A DNA stretch of 64,000 bases from Streptomyces sp. SUK 48 (GCF_009650765.1 NZ_CP045740.1:4626001-4690000); one strand, 5' to 3'; shown: positions 1 through 8,933, counted from the first letter of the stretch. Numbers and translations: made by a program. The notes: generated by a model not told the origin, from the letters alone.

Positions 1-85
1 CCGACGCAGGGCGCGCGCCGGAGCGCCGGGGGACGGCACCGGCGCGCCGGAGGCGACGCCCGAGCGACCGGAGGGCGACGCCTGA
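1..85 (+). CDS. C-terminal tail of an unknown protein (partial)
   Basis: A forward reading frame is already open at the left edge and ends at a TGA at 83-85. The readable tail is 27 residues, rich in Arg, Ala, Gly, Pro and Glu, and ends in a typical disordered Streptomyces C-terminus (…PERPEGDA). A strong inverted repeat follows about 80 bases later, which fits the end of a forward transcript. With so little sequence no family can be named, and the open frame could be chance in such GC-rich DNA. Confidence 0.35.
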   Translation, partial: RRRARAGAPGDGTGAPEATPERPEGDA

Positions 86-90
86 GCCGT

Positions 91-132
91 CGTACGGCAC
101 GGACCGGACGGGTCGCCGTACGGCACGGACCG
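91..132. repeat. Short direct repeat, two 16-bp copies
   Basis: The 16-mer CGTACGGCACGGACCG occurs at 91-106 and again at 117-132, a period of 26 bp. It lies between the forward gene tail and the terminator-like stem. No function is evident. Confidence 0.6.
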
Positions 133-164
133 CGCGGGCGGCCGCAGCGTGCGGGCAGGCGCGA

Positions 165-209
165 ACCGCCCCGCCCCCGCGCCGAGAGATCGGCCGGGGG
201 CGGGGCGGT
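165..209. terminator. Strong inverted repeat between convergent genes
   Basis: Perfect 15-bp arms at 165-179 and 195-209 enclose a 15-nt loop. The stem lies between a forward gene end and the reverse SPFH gene end, so it could terminate both transcripts. There is no T-run, which is usual for Streptomyces stem-only terminators. Confidence 0.6.
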
Positions 210-232
210 CGGGTGGTGGTGCCGGGTGGTGA

Positions 233-1420
233 CTAGTCGACGTCCACCGGGCCGTCGTCCGACTTCTTCTCGCGGCGGGCGCTGAGCTGGAGCAGCCCGT
301 TGTCCCGGGACTGCTGCTCGGAGCGGTCGCCCTCGGAGTCCTGGCCGCCGAGGTTCTGGCGGACCGAGTCCAGGATGGTCAGACCCTGGGAGACCAGGCC
401 GGCCGCGATCTCGCCGAGGCCGTCCGCGCCGTTCAGGACGTTGACGTTGGCGCCCGCCAGACCGCCGGCCGCCTCCTTCACGATCTGCGGCAGCTGGTCG
501 ATCAGCATCCGGTCCAGCGCGACACGGTCGTACGACGCCGCCGCCTCCGCCTGGATCTTCATCCGCTGGGCCTCGGCCGCCGCGAGAATCCGGACCCGCT
601 CGGCCTCCGCCTCCGCGGGCTTGACGACCTCGGACACCAGCTGCTTCTGCCGCAGCAGGGCCTGACGCTCGGCCAACTCCGTCTGCGCGTGCAGCACTTC
701 CTGCTGCGCGTGCGCCTGTGCCAGCGGACCGGCCTGCGCTGCCTGGGCCTGCGCCCGGTCCACCTCGGCCGAGTACTCGGCCTTGACGACGGCGGTCTGC
801 CGGGCGAACTCCGCCTGCCGGCGGGCCGCCTCCTGCTCCGCCTCCACCGCGGCCTGCGTGGCCTGTGCCTGGGCGATCTGCGCCTGGCGCTGGATGGCCG
901 CCTTGTGCGGGGCGGACATCGCGTCGATGTAACCGGTGTTCCCGTCGTCGATCGACTGGATCTGGAGCGAGTCCACGATCAGACCGATCTTGGCCATCTC
1001 CATCTTGGAGGTGTCCAGCACCTCGGCGGCCAGCTTCTGCCGCTCGGTGACGATCTCCTCGACCGTCATCGAGCCGATGATGGCCCGCAGGTGACCGGCG
1101 AAGATCCGCCCGGTCAGCACCGACATCTGGTCCTGGTCGGACAGGAAGCGCTGACCGGCGTTGATGATGCTCTCGGCGTCATTGCCGACCTTGAAGGCGA
1201 TGACGGCCCGCACATGCAGGGCGATGCCCTGCTTGGTCACACAGGTCTCGGTGACCTCCGACTCGCACATGGCGAGCGAGAGGAAGCGGGTCTTGCGGAA
1301 GAACGGCACCACGAACTTGCCGTGGCCCGTCACCACTCGGAACGGCGCGCCCCCCAGTCCCCGTCGGCCGCCCGAGATCAACATCGCCTCGTCCGGCGCG
1401 GGTACGCGGTATCCGAACAT
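233..1420 (-). CDS. Flotillin-like SPFH/band-7 protein
   Basis: This 395-aa protein matches the flotillin branch of the SPFH family, which scaffolds functional membrane microdomains on the inner membrane face. Residues 1 to about 170 form the SPFH domain. Residues about 175-310 are a long Ala/Gln/Glu coiled coil with repeated QAQ and AEAE runs, and about 310-355 resembles the flotillin C-terminal oligomerisation segment. The tail is charged. No classical signal peptide or clear transmembrane helix is visible, so membrane attachment is probably by a hydrophobic hairpin near the N-terminus (…GKFVVPFF). The ATG is preceded by GAGGAG nine bases upstream, and that Shine-Dalgarno overlaps the stop of the upstream NfeD-like gene. 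The two genes therefore form a tight pair. Confidence 0.85.
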   Translation of the reverse strand: MFGYRVPAPDEAMLISGGRRGLGGAPFRVVTGHGKFVVPFFRKTRFLSLAMCESEVTETCVTKQGIALHVRAVIAFKVGNDAESIINAGQRFLSDQDQMSVLTGRIFAGHLRAIIGSMTVEEIVTERQKLAAEVLDTSKMEMAKIGLIVDSLQIQSIDDGNTGYIDAMSAPHKAAIQRQAQIAQAQATQAAVEAEQEAARRQAEFARQTAVVKAEYSAEVDRAQAQAAQAGPLAQAHAQQEVLHAQTELAERQALLRQKQLVSEVVKPAEAEAERVRILAAAEAQRMKIQAEAAASYDRVALDRMLIDQLPQIVKEAAGGLAGANVNVLNGADGLGEIAAGLVSQGLTILDSVRQNLGGQDSEGDRSEQQSRDNGLLQLSARREKKSDDGPVDVD

Positions 1421-1433
1421 TTTCTTGTACTCC

Positions 1434-1685
1434 TCAGCAGGCGTCGACGGCGTCGCCGCCGAGCGCGTCCAATGGATCTGCCCACTCGATGACGCCGACC
1501 TCGCGGCATCCCCGTGATTCGATCACGAGGACCGTCGAACCCGGCGGCAGGGGATCCTCCGACCAGGCGAGAAACGTCTCGGAGCCACCCCGGACCCGGA
1601 CCAGTACCTCGCCGGGTCCCGCGGATCCACGTGTTCCGATGAGGACCTTCCCCGTACAGCCGATCACGGCCTCGTCCTGCGTCAT
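1434..1685 (-). CDS. Small NfeD-like OB-fold protein, flotillin partner
   Basis: An 83-aa soluble protein starting at ATG 1685 with a GAGGAGG Shine-Dalgarno. Its pattern (G-x-V-L-I-G-T-R-G, then an acidic and hydrophobic strand set, then GSTVLVIE) resembles the C-terminal OB-fold of NfeD proteins. NfeD genes are classically next to flotillin genes, and here only 13 bases separate the two. Unlike full-length NfeD, no transmembrane segments or protease domain are present, so it would be a stand-alone OB domain that docks on the SPFH protein. The family call rests on pattern and context. Confidence 0.6.
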   Translation of the reverse strand: MTQDEAVIGCTGKVLIGTRGSAGPGEVLVRVRGGSETFLAWSEDPLPPGSTVLVIESRGCREVGVIEWADPLDALGGDAVDAC

Positions 1686-1762
1686 CACCGGCCGTCCTCC
1701 TCGCGCTGGCCTCAGGATTCCGACGATAGCCCTCCTCGGCCCGTGCACCAACGGGCAGGAGG

Positions 1763-3844
1763 TCACAGCACGTGCACGGACTCCGCCAGCTGCCCGGGCA
1801 GGGGTGCCGTGTGGGTCACCAGGAGGCCGGAGACGGCACGGGTGAGGGCCACGTACAGCCGTCGCAGGCCGGTCCGCTCGTCCGGTTCGCCGTCGACGAC
1901 CGCCTGCGGCTCGTCCAGGACCACGTAGTCGTACTCCAGGCCCTTGGCGAGCGAGGCCGGTACCAGGGTCAGCCGGGTCTCGCGGGTCGTCTCCTCGCCC
2001 GGCGCGAGGAATCCGATCCCGGCCGCGGTCAGCGCCCCGGCCAGCGCGGGGATGCGGGCGTCGGCGGCGATCAGGCCGGTCGAGCCCTCGTGGGCCAGCA
2101 ACTCCTCGCAGGCGGCCACGACTTCGTCCGCGTCCTCGATCGCGCGGACCTCGAAGAAGCCCGGGTTCTCCCGGACGGAGGCGACCGGGGTCAGGCCCGG
2201 CGCGATGTGCGGGAGCAGCCGGGAGGCGTACGTGATGACATCGGTCGGCACCCGGAAACCGGCCGTCAACTCCTCGATCACGCCCTCCTGTTTGCCCAGG
2301 TGGCTCAGCGCCTCGTCCCAACTCCGCGTCGCCCAGGGCGTCGTGCCCTGTGCCAGGTCGCCGAGGACGGTCGCGCTGCCCGTGGTGCAGCGGCGGCCCA
2401 CCGCCCGGTACTGCATGGGGGAGAGGTCCTGCGCCTCGTCCAGGACCACATGGCCGAGCGAGTGGGTGCGCTGGATCAGGTCGGCGGCCTCGTCGATCAA
2501 CACCGCGTCCGCGGCGGACCACTTGGCCGACTTCACGCTGCGGACCGGCTTCGCCCACAGGATCGTCCTGCGCTCGTCCTCGTCGAGGAGCCCGGCCGCG
2601 TGCTCGTCGAGGAACTCCGGCTCGGTGAGCAGCCGCAGCACCAGTTTCGCCGGGTCGACGACGGGCCAGACGGCCTTCACGGCCGCCTTCACCGCGCTGT
2701 TGCGCGCGACCGCGTCCTGCACCCGGTCGTCCGGCGCCTCCCCGGCCCGCTCCATCTGCACCAGCACCGCGTGCGCGATCCGCTGCGGCAGGGCCTCGCG
2801 GGCGGCGCCGTACCGGATCTCCCGGTCGAGCAACTGTCGTACCAGCTCCTCCAGTTCGTACGCCGGTACCCGCCAGCGCCGGGAGCCGCGCACGACCACC
2901 ACCGGTTCCGTCGGCAGGGACACGTACGCGTACAGGGCCCGGCGCAGCACCTCGGCCATCCGGGCGTCGCCCTTGATCACGGCGGCGGGCGCCTCGTCCG
3001 TGCCGCGCACCTCCACCCGCGCCACCAGGTCGTCCACGGTGGCCTGCTGCACGGACAGCTCGCCCAGCGCGGGCAGCACCTGCTCGATGTAGTGCAGGAA
3101 GGACTTGTTCGGGCCGATGACGAGGGTGCCGGTGCGGGCGAGGCGCTCGCGGTGCGCGTACAGCAGATACGCCACCCGGTGCAGGCCGACGGCGGTCTTC
3201 CCGGTGCCGGGGCCGCCCTGGACGCAGACGGTGCCGCCGAGCCCGCTGCGGACGATCTCGTCCTGCTCCGGCTGGATGGTGGCGACGATGTCCCGCATCG
3301 GGCCGACGCGCGGCCGCTCGATCTCCCGCTGGAGCAGCTTGCTGGTGGTGGCCGCCTCGTCCGGGTCGGACAGCCGCTCGTCCTCGTACGCGGTCAGGTC
3401 CCCGCCGGTGTAGCCGAAGCGGCGGCGCAGCCCGATGTCCATCGGGTCCTTCTTGGACGCCCGGTAGAACGGCTGGGAGACCGGCGCGCGCCAGTCGATG
3501 ACCATGGGGTCGCCGTCGGCGTCGTGCACATGCCGGCGCCCGATGTAGAACTGCTCGCCCGACGCGCCCTCCGCCCGGTCCTCGCCCGGGGCGTGCAGGT
3601 AGTCGAGCCGGCCGAAGAACAGCGGGGTGTCACTGAGGTCGGCCAGCGCCTTGATGCGGTCGTCGATCTGGCGGCTGAGCACCGCCGCGTTGACCCAGTT
3701 CGCGGTGACGTCCCGGATGTCCAGCGCCTCCGCGTCCTCCCGCATGGCGCGCAGCGCGGCCCGCGAGTCGGCGAGGTGCGAACGCTCCCGGGAGAGCGGG
3801 TCCCCCGCGGGGTCGATGGCCTGTTCCTGGGCGTGCGTGGACAA
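1763..3844 (-). CDS. HelD-family UvrD-like ATPase (RNA polymerase recycling)
   Basis: A 693-aa superfamily-1 ATPase of the HelD/HelR group. These proteins bind RNA polymerase through N- and C-terminal arms and prise it off stalled DNA or away from rifamycin. Visible motifs are a Q-motif region (QPEQDEI, about 191), Walker A GGPGTGKT at about 210-217, Walker B VVLDEAQD at about 466-473, and a C-terminal motif RRLYVALTRA. The N-terminal 60 residues form a charged coiled coil as in the HelD secondary-channel arm. The start is TTG at 3844, supported by GGAGG seven bases upstream. No rifamycin-associated element was recognised upstream, so the HelR (rifampicin resistance) subgroup cannot be assigned. 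Confidence 0.85.
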   Translation of the reverse strand: MSTHAQEQAIDPAGDPLSRERSHLADSRAALRAMREDAEALDIRDVTANWVNAAVLSRQIDDRIKALADLSDTPLFFGRLDYLHAPGEDRAEGASGEQFYIGRRHVHDADGDPMVIDWRAPVSQPFYRASKKDPMDIGLRRRFGYTGGDLTAYEDERLSDPDEAATTSKLLQREIERPRVGPMRDIVATIQPEQDEIVRSGLGGTVCVQGGPGTGKTAVGLHRVAYLLYAHRERLARTGTLVIGPNKSFLHYIEQVLPALGELSVQQATVDDLVARVEVRGTDEAPAAVIKGDARMAEVLRRALYAYVSLPTEPVVVVRGSRRWRVPAYELEELVRQLLDREIRYGAAREALPQRIAHAVLVQMERAGEAPDDRVQDAVARNSAVKAAVKAVWPVVDPAKLVLRLLTEPEFLDEHAAGLLDEDERRTILWAKPVRSVKSAKWSAADAVLIDEAADLIQRTHSLGHVVLDEAQDLSPMQYRAVGRRCTTGSATVLGDLAQGTTPWATRSWDEALSHLGKQEGVIEELTAGFRVPTDVITYASRLLPHIAPGLTPVASVRENPGFFEVRAIEDADEVVAACEELLAHEGSTGLIAADARIPALAGALTAAGIGFLAPGEETTRETRLTLVPASLAKGLEYDYVVLDEPQAVVDGEPDERTGLRRLYVALTRAVSGLLVTHTAPLPGQLAESVHVL

Positions 3845-4296
3845 GGGGGTGCCTCCGGTGGACCTGCTGCGGGCGGTACGACGGCGCCACCCGGTTTCCG
3901 TCCGGACGGCAGCTCTCCGCGAGGGAGGCGGGCAAGAGAGGGGATCTTAGTGAGGGGGGTGGGGGAACGCCAATGGATATTCGCCGGGGAGGGCCGGCGC
4001 AGCGGCCCGGCCGCCCACAGGGGGGGGAGATCGCCGAAGGCGCACGCAGTGGCCGGCGAAGTCGCCCCCTTGCTCCGCCCGGCTCCCGGCGCTCTTGCCC
4101 CGCAAATCCCCTAGGGGGTGCGGGCGGGGCCGGTGCAGGGGGCGGGCCGGGTCGGCTCCACCCCGGGGTGCAGACGGGGGCGCCGGAACTGGACCCGTGG
4201 ACCGATACCGCGAAGCCGCTCGGAGTTCCACCATGGAGTCATGAGCGCAGCAACCGTTTCCCCCACCATTCCCCGCCCCCGACCGGAGCCACGGCG
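3845..4296. other. 452-base spacer upstream of the HelD gene
   Basis: This is the divergent promoter region of the HelD-type gene and the 41-aa gene. It contains C-rich and G-rich patches and a 10-bp palindrome CCCCTAGGGG near 4107-4116. Overlapping reading frames run through it on both strands but lack ribosome sites and recognisable products. No repeat array or RNA gene was seen. Confidence 0.5.
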
Positions 4297-4422
4297 GTGG
4301 ACGGCGCCCCGCGTCACCTCCTGGGCAGCGCCCTGCGCGCGCTCAAGGTGTTCGCGCAGGCGGCGTTCGGCGTCGTCGTCCTCGGCGAGTACGGCGAGGA
4401 AGCGGGCATACGCCGGGTGTGA
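4297..4422 (+). CDS. 41-aa conserved-looking small protein
   Basis: A GTG start at 4297 has GGAG eight bases upstream and opens a 41-aa frame. The product has an amphipathic or hydrophobic central segment (LLGSALRALKVFAQAAFGVVVLG) and a charged end (EYGEEAGIRR). It resembles small single-helix proteins annotated as hypothetical in Streptomyces, and it ends inside a terminator-like stem shared with the convergent helicase gene. A membrane-associated peptide is the best guess. Function unknown. Confidence 0.5.
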   Translation: MDGAPRHLLGSALRALKVFAQAAFGVVVLGEYGEEAGIRRV

Positions 4423-4440
4423 CGGCACCGCCCGTCACAC
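4417..4440. terminator. Bidirectional terminator-like stem
   Basis: GTGTGACGG at 4417-4425 pairs perfectly with CCGTCACAC at 4432-4440 around a 6-nt loop. The left arm contains the stop codon of the 41-aa gene, and the helicase gene ends 14 bases beyond on the other strand. Confidence 0.6.
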
Positions 4441-4453
4441 CCGCCCCGCCCCG

Positions 4454-6136
4454 TCAGCCCTCCGTCTCGGACCGGCCCCGGCCCTCCGCCTCCGCGAGGA
4501 TCTCGTCCGCGTCCATGATCCGGTAGGCATAGCCCTGTTCGGCCAGGAAGCGCTGGCGGTGGGCGGCGAAGTCCTGGTCGATGGTGTCGCGGGCCACGAC
4601 CGAGTAGAAGTGGGCCTGGTGGCCGTCGGCCTTGGGCCGCAGCACCCGGCCGAGCCGCTGGGCCTCCTCCTGGCGGGAGCCGAAGGTGCCGGACACCTGG
4701 ATGGCGACCGTGGCCTCGGGCAGGTCGATGGAGAAGTTCGCGACCTTGGACACCACCAGCACGTTGATCTCGCCCTCACGGAAGGCGTCGAAGAGCTTCT
4801 CACGCTGGGCGTTGGAGGTCTCGCCCTTGATGACCGGCGCGTTCAAGTGCTCGCCCAGCTCGTCGAGTTGGTCGATGTACTGGCCGATCACCAGGATCTG
4901 CTGGCCCGTGAACCGGCGGACGATCGCCTCCGTCACCTTCCGCTTGGTGTCCGTGGTGGCACAGAAGCGGTACTTCTCCTCCGTCTCGGCCGTCGCGTAC
5001 GCCAGCCGCTCGGACTCCGTCAGGTTCACCCGGACCTCGACGCAGTCGGCGGGCGCGATATAGCCCTGCGCCTCGATCTCCTTCCAGGGCGCGTCGAACC
5101 GCTTGGGCCCGATCAGGGAGAACACATCCGACTCACGGCCGTCCTCGCGCACCAGCGTGGCGGTCAGCCCCAGCCGCCGCCGAGCCTGGAGATCGGCGGT
5201 GAACTTGAAGACGGGAGCCGGCAGCAGATGCACCTCGTCGTAGACGATCAGTCCCCAGTCCCGGGAGTCGAACAGCTCCAGGTGCGGATAGACGCCCTTC
5301 CGCTTGGTCGTCAGCACCTGGTAGGTGGCGATGGTGACCGGGCGGATCTCCTTGCGCGTCCCGCTGTACTCGCCGATCTCGTCCTCGGTCAGCGAGGTCC
5401 GCTTCACCAGCTCGTGCTTCCACTGCCGGGCGGAGACGGTGTTGGTCACGAGAATCAGCGTGGTCGACTTCGCCTCCGCCATGGACGCGGCGCCCACCAG
5501 CGTCTTGCCCGCGCCACAGGGCAGTACGACGACACCGCTGCCGCCGTGCCAGAAGTTCTCCACGGCCTGCCGCTGGTACGGCCGCAGGGTCCAGCCGTCC
5601 TCGCGCAGGTCGATGGGGTGCGCCTCGCCGTCCACGTAGCCCGCGAGGTCCTCGGCCGGCCAGCCCAGCTTGAGCAGCGTCTGCTTGATCTGCCCGCGCT
5701 CGGAGGGGTGCACCACCACGGTGTCCGGGTCGATCCGCGCGCCGACCAGCGGGCTGATCCGCTTGGACTTCAGGACCTCCTCGAGCACCGGCCGGTCGGT
5801 GGTCGTCAGGACCAGTCCGTGCGCGGGGTGCTTGGAGAGGGTGAGGCGGCCGTAGCGGTCCATCGTCTCGGCGATGTCCACGAGCAGCGCGTGCGGCACC
5901 GGGTACCGGCTGTACTCCACCAGCGCGTCCACGACCTGCTCCGCGTCGTGCCCCGCGGCCCGCGCGTTCCACAGGCCGAGGGGCGTCACCCGGTAGGTGT
6001 GGATGTGCTCGGGCGCCCGCTCCAGCTCGGCGAACGGCGCGATGGCCCGCCGGCAGTCGTCGGCCCGCTCGTGGTCGACCTCCAGGAGCAGGGTCTTGTC
6101 GGACTGCACGATCAGTGGACCGTTCACGCGCGGCAC
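4454..6136 (-). CDS. XPB/Rad25-type DNA repair helicase
   Basis: A 560-aa superfamily-2 helicase of the bacterial XPB family, 3'-5' translocases linked to nucleotide-excision repair. The first 170 residues are the damage-recognition-like N-terminal domain. Walker A LPCGAGKT lies at about 205-212 and the DEVH box at about 300-303. A GLTAT motif follows, then the XPB-specific RED motif in VREDGRE. The C-terminal RecA-like domain carries QRLGRVLRPK (motif VI). A GTG start at 6136 gives the usual MPRVNGPLIVQSDKT opening. It lies 96 bases downstream of the helicase-associated gene on the same strand, the arrangement expected for a two-component repair motor. Confidence 0.93.
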   Translation of the reverse strand: MPRVNGPLIVQSDKTLLLEVDHERADDCRRAIAPFAELERAPEHIHTYRVTPLGLWNARAAGHDAEQVVDALVEYSRYPVPHALLVDIAETMDRYGRLTLSKHPAHGLVLTTTDRPVLEEVLKSKRISPLVGARIDPDTVVVHPSERGQIKQTLLKLGWPAEDLAGYVDGEAHPIDLREDGWTLRPYQRQAVENFWHGGSGVVVLPCGAGKTLVGAASMAEAKSTTLILVTNTVSARQWKHELVKRTSLTEDEIGEYSGTRKEIRPVTIATYQVLTTKRKGVYPHLELFDSRDWGLIVYDEVHLLPAPVFKFTADLQARRRLGLTATLVREDGRESDVFSLIGPKRFDAPWKEIEAQGYIAPADCVEVRVNLTESERLAYATAETEEKYRFCATTDTKRKVTEAIVRRFTGQQILVIGQYIDQLDELGEHLNAPVIKGETSNAQREKLFDAFREGEINVLVVSKVANFSIDLPEATVAIQVSGTFGSRQEEAQRLGRVLRPKADGHQAHFYSVVARDTIDQDFAAHRQRFLAEQGYAYRIMDADEILAEAEGRGRSETEG

Positions 6137-6232
6137 ACCCTTTCCACTACGGCCTTCACCGGGACCAAACGTCCAGTGTGCCCCATCCGGGGACGGTCGC
6201 GGCAGGTCGTGGGCCGCCGTGAGTGTCCCCGC

Positions 6233-8926
6233 TCACTCCTCGGCGAGTTCGGCGACCCCGGTGACGCGGTGCAGCGGGTAGGTGCGGACCTCGTCCGCGG
6301 TGTGGTCGTAGGCCGTCACGAAGCCGCCCTCCACGCGGATCGGGGCGATGACGCGCTGGCTGGCGGCGCCCTCGGCGTTGACGTAGCCGATCCACAGGGA
6401 GTCGCCGGTGAGCACGGCGGCCTGCACGGTCGCCAGGGTCTCGGCGGCGGAGGTGCGGGGCAGCTCACCGGCCGCCGGGTCGGTGCCGGAGGGCTTGCGG
6501 GGGGCCGTGGCGGCCAGGTCACCGGCCCGGATCGCGCGGATCGCGGCGGACAGCAGCGTGGCGTCGGGCGGCGGCGGGCCGTCGGGCACCGGCTCGGGCG
6601 CGGTCCGGGGCGGGGTGCGGTGGGCGTGCGCGCGGGTGATCAGCACATCGCCCTCGGCGGACTCGGCGGCGGGCGCGAAGCCCATCGCGCGCAGGCCCTC
6701 CAGCAGGGCGGCCGGGTCGCTCTGGGCGGCCAGCACGGTCGGGGCGAGGCGGCGCAGGCGCAGGGCGGTGGCGCGCTTGTCGGCGAGGATCTCGCTCAGC
6801 AGGGCGTCGTCGTCGCAGCGGACGTACGCCGAGGCGGCGCCGATCCGCAGATGGCCGTGCTTACGGGCCACGTCGTCGATCAGGTAGGCGAGCGGCTGCG
6901 GGATCGGGGTGCGCGAGTGCCGGGCGAGGAAGTCGTGCAGATCGGCGGCGGTCCGCCCGGCGTCCAGGGCCCGGCGCACCGACCCCGGCGTGAACCGGTA
7001 CACCGTCGCGCCGCCCTTCGACTCCACGTCCGCGAGCACCCCGAGCATCTCCGCGAGCGGCCGCTCCAACGGCCCCGGCGCGACCGCCGTCAGATCGGCC
7101 TGGAGGAGGACGTGGTCGAGGGGCTCGGGCAGGAGCGGGGCGAGGAGCCGGGCAGCGGTGGCGACGGCGACGGCCTGCGCGGCGGGGGAGAGGGGGACGA
7201 GGGGCACGAGGGGGGCGAGGGGCACGGCGGTGCTCGGGGCTGTGGGGGTGGCGGCGCGGTGGTGGTGGACGGGGAGCTTGTCCCCGGGACCGCCGGGCTC
7301 GCCCGCACCGGACAGGCCGCTCGCACCCAGATCGCCGGCCGGGCCGCCGGTACCGCCCGCGCCGACACCTCCGGTCGCGCCTGCCACCCCGTTCGGGCCG
7401 GCGCCCGAGGTCCCCGCCCCCGGTGCCCCCAGCAGCGCCCTGCCGTGCGTGGACAGCGCGCCGCGCCCCGTCACGCCCAGGAGTTCCGCCTCCATGAGGG
7501 TCCAGCGGGCGAGGCGGGTGCGGAGGTCCTCGGCGGGGGTGTCCTTGCCGGGGCGGGGGGTGCCCGCGGTGCCCCGCAGGGGGCGTTCCCAGTACAGGCG
7601 GGTCAGGACCGACTCCGGGGCGGGCGCGGCGCCCGCCGGGAGGCCGGACAGCAGGGTCAGGACCCGGTGCCGTACCTCGGGCGCGGCCGAGCGGTCCAGG
7701 CCCGGGCCGAGCGTGGAGAGGGTGCGGTCCTTCGCGTCCCGCCCGCCGACCAGGCCCGGCGCCCGGGTCGCCGTCAGCCAGGCCCCGGCGAGCAGCGCCC
7801 AGCGCTCGGCCGGGGGGCGCTCCATCCACTCGTCGTAGAAGGGGGTGGCGGCGTACCGCTCGTCGGCCTCACCGTCGGAGGCCAACAGGCCCGCCGCATA
7901 GGCCAGTTCGACCCAGAACGCGGCGACCGGCTCCGGCGCGTCCAGGGCGACGGCGGTCCGCTTGAGGTCGCGCACGCTGAGCCCGCCGGCCCGCAGCACC
8001 GCGGGCCCGCCCTCGTCCCAGTCCTTCAGCAGCTCCTCGACGGTGGCGAGCGCGGTGTGCGCCTGGCCGGCCGCCGTCGCGTCCACACCCTGTGGACGGT
8101 GGGTCGCGGCCGGCTCCACCGCGGGCGGCAGCGGCTCGGGCTCCCGGTGGGCACGGCCCGCGCGCAGGTGCAGGGCGACCTCGCGGGGCAGTACGACGGT
8201 GCCCGGAGCCGTCGGCAGCAGCAGGCCCCGGTCCAGCAGCCAGCGCAGATGGGCGGCCGGTTCCGCGGTGACCTGTCCGTACGGCGGCCCCCACACCAGC
8301 CGGGACAGCACCTCCAGGGAGCCCTCCGGCGCCCCGGAGAGCAGCTTGGCCATCTTCTTCCGGTGGGTGAACAGCGCGGCCAGCGCGGTCACCGCCGACA
8401 CCGAGTCATGGGTCGAGGCCAGCCCCGCCGTGATCACGATCTCCTGGATCCGCCCCGGGGACATGCCCGAGGTGGCCTCGTGCACGGTGGGTCCGAGCCC
8501 GGTCGGCGAGGGGTGTTGCGGGGACGGCGCGAGCAGTTCGCGGGCGGTGCGCACCAGGCGCAGCCGCTCGTCGTCGCCCCACACCAGCGCCTGTTCGCGC
8601 AGGGTGGCGAGGGCGCGGGGGAGCGCGGCGGCCACCGTCTCGTCCCCGGCGTCCCCGGCCATCAGCCCGAGCAGCGCGGCCTTGGAGGCCGGGTCCGGGG
8701 CCACGGCCAGCGCCTCGGCGGTCTGGAGCGCGAAGCGGTCCAGCCGTTCCAGGGCCCGCAGCACCGAGGCCCGGGTGCCGGCCCGGGTGGCCAGCTGGGT
8801 CAGGTCGGTGGGGACGGGCGTGATGAGGTCCGGGCGGCTGCGCAGCAGCGCGGCCAGGGAGGCGTCGTCCCTGGCGCGGAGCGCCTCCGCGAGGGACCGA
8901 GGAGCTGGGTTGGCCTCTTGGCTCAT
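6233..8926 (-). CDS. Helicase-associated (XPB/Ssl2-like N-terminal) domain protein
   Basis: An 897-aa protein of the actinobacterial helicase-associated family, whose C-terminal third matches the XPB/Ssl2 N-terminal type domain. There is no Walker A motif, so it is not an ATPase; it probably works with the XPB helicase encoded immediately downstream. The N-terminal half is helical, winged-helix-like repeats (SLAEALRARDDASLAALLRSRPD). About residues 495-550 form an unusual Gly/Ala/Pro-rich insert. The C-terminal region has a WYL-like tail with VNAEG…RVIAPIRVEGGFVTAYDH. The ATG at 8926 has no Shine-Dalgarno but sits seven bases after a TACCGT -10 box, so the transcript is probably leaderless. 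Confidence 0.85.
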   Translation of the reverse strand: MSQEANPAPRSLAEALRARDDASLAALLRSRPDLITPVPTDLTQLATRAGTRASVLRALERLDRFALQTAEALAVAPDPASKAALLGLMAGDAGDETVAAALPRALATLREQALVWGDDERLRLVRTARELLAPSPQHPSPTGLGPTVHEATSGMSPGRIQEIVITAGLASTHDSVSAVTALAALFTHRKKMAKLLSGAPEGSLEVLSRLVWGPPYGQVTAEPAAHLRWLLDRGLLLPTAPGTVVLPREVALHLRAGRAHREPEPLPPAVEPAATHRPQGVDATAAGQAHTALATVEELLKDWDEGGPAVLRAGGLSVRDLKRTAVALDAPEPVAAFWVELAYAAGLLASDGEADERYAATPFYDEWMERPPAERWALLAGAWLTATRAPGLVGGRDAKDRTLSTLGPGLDRSAAPEVRHRVLTLLSGLPAGAAPAPESVLTRLYWERPLRGTAGTPRPGKDTPAEDLRTRLARWTLMEAELLGVTGRGALSTHGRALLGAPGAGTSGAGPNGVAGATGGVGAGGTGGPAGDLGASGLSGAGEPGGPGDKLPVHHHRAATPTAPSTAVPLAPLVPLVPLSPAAQAVAVATAARLLAPLLPEPLDHVLLQADLTAVAPGPLERPLAEMLGVLADVESKGGATVYRFTPGSVRRALDAGRTAADLHDFLARHSRTPIPQPLAYLIDDVARKHGHLRIGAASAYVRCDDDALLSEILADKRATALRLRRLAPTVLAAQSDPAALLEGLRAMGFAPAAESAEGDVLITRAHAHRTPPRTAPEPVPDGPPPPDATLLSAAIRAIRAGDLAATAPRKPSGTDPAAGELPRTSAAETLATVQAAVLTGDSLWIGYVNAEGAASQRVIAPIRVEGGFVTAYDHTADEVRTYPLHRVTGVAELAEE

Positions 8927-8933
8927 CCGGCCA

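Noticed and set aside
3845-4000. Rifamycin-associated element upstream of the HelD gene
   Set aside because: No sequence close to the inverted repeat I remember for that element was found.
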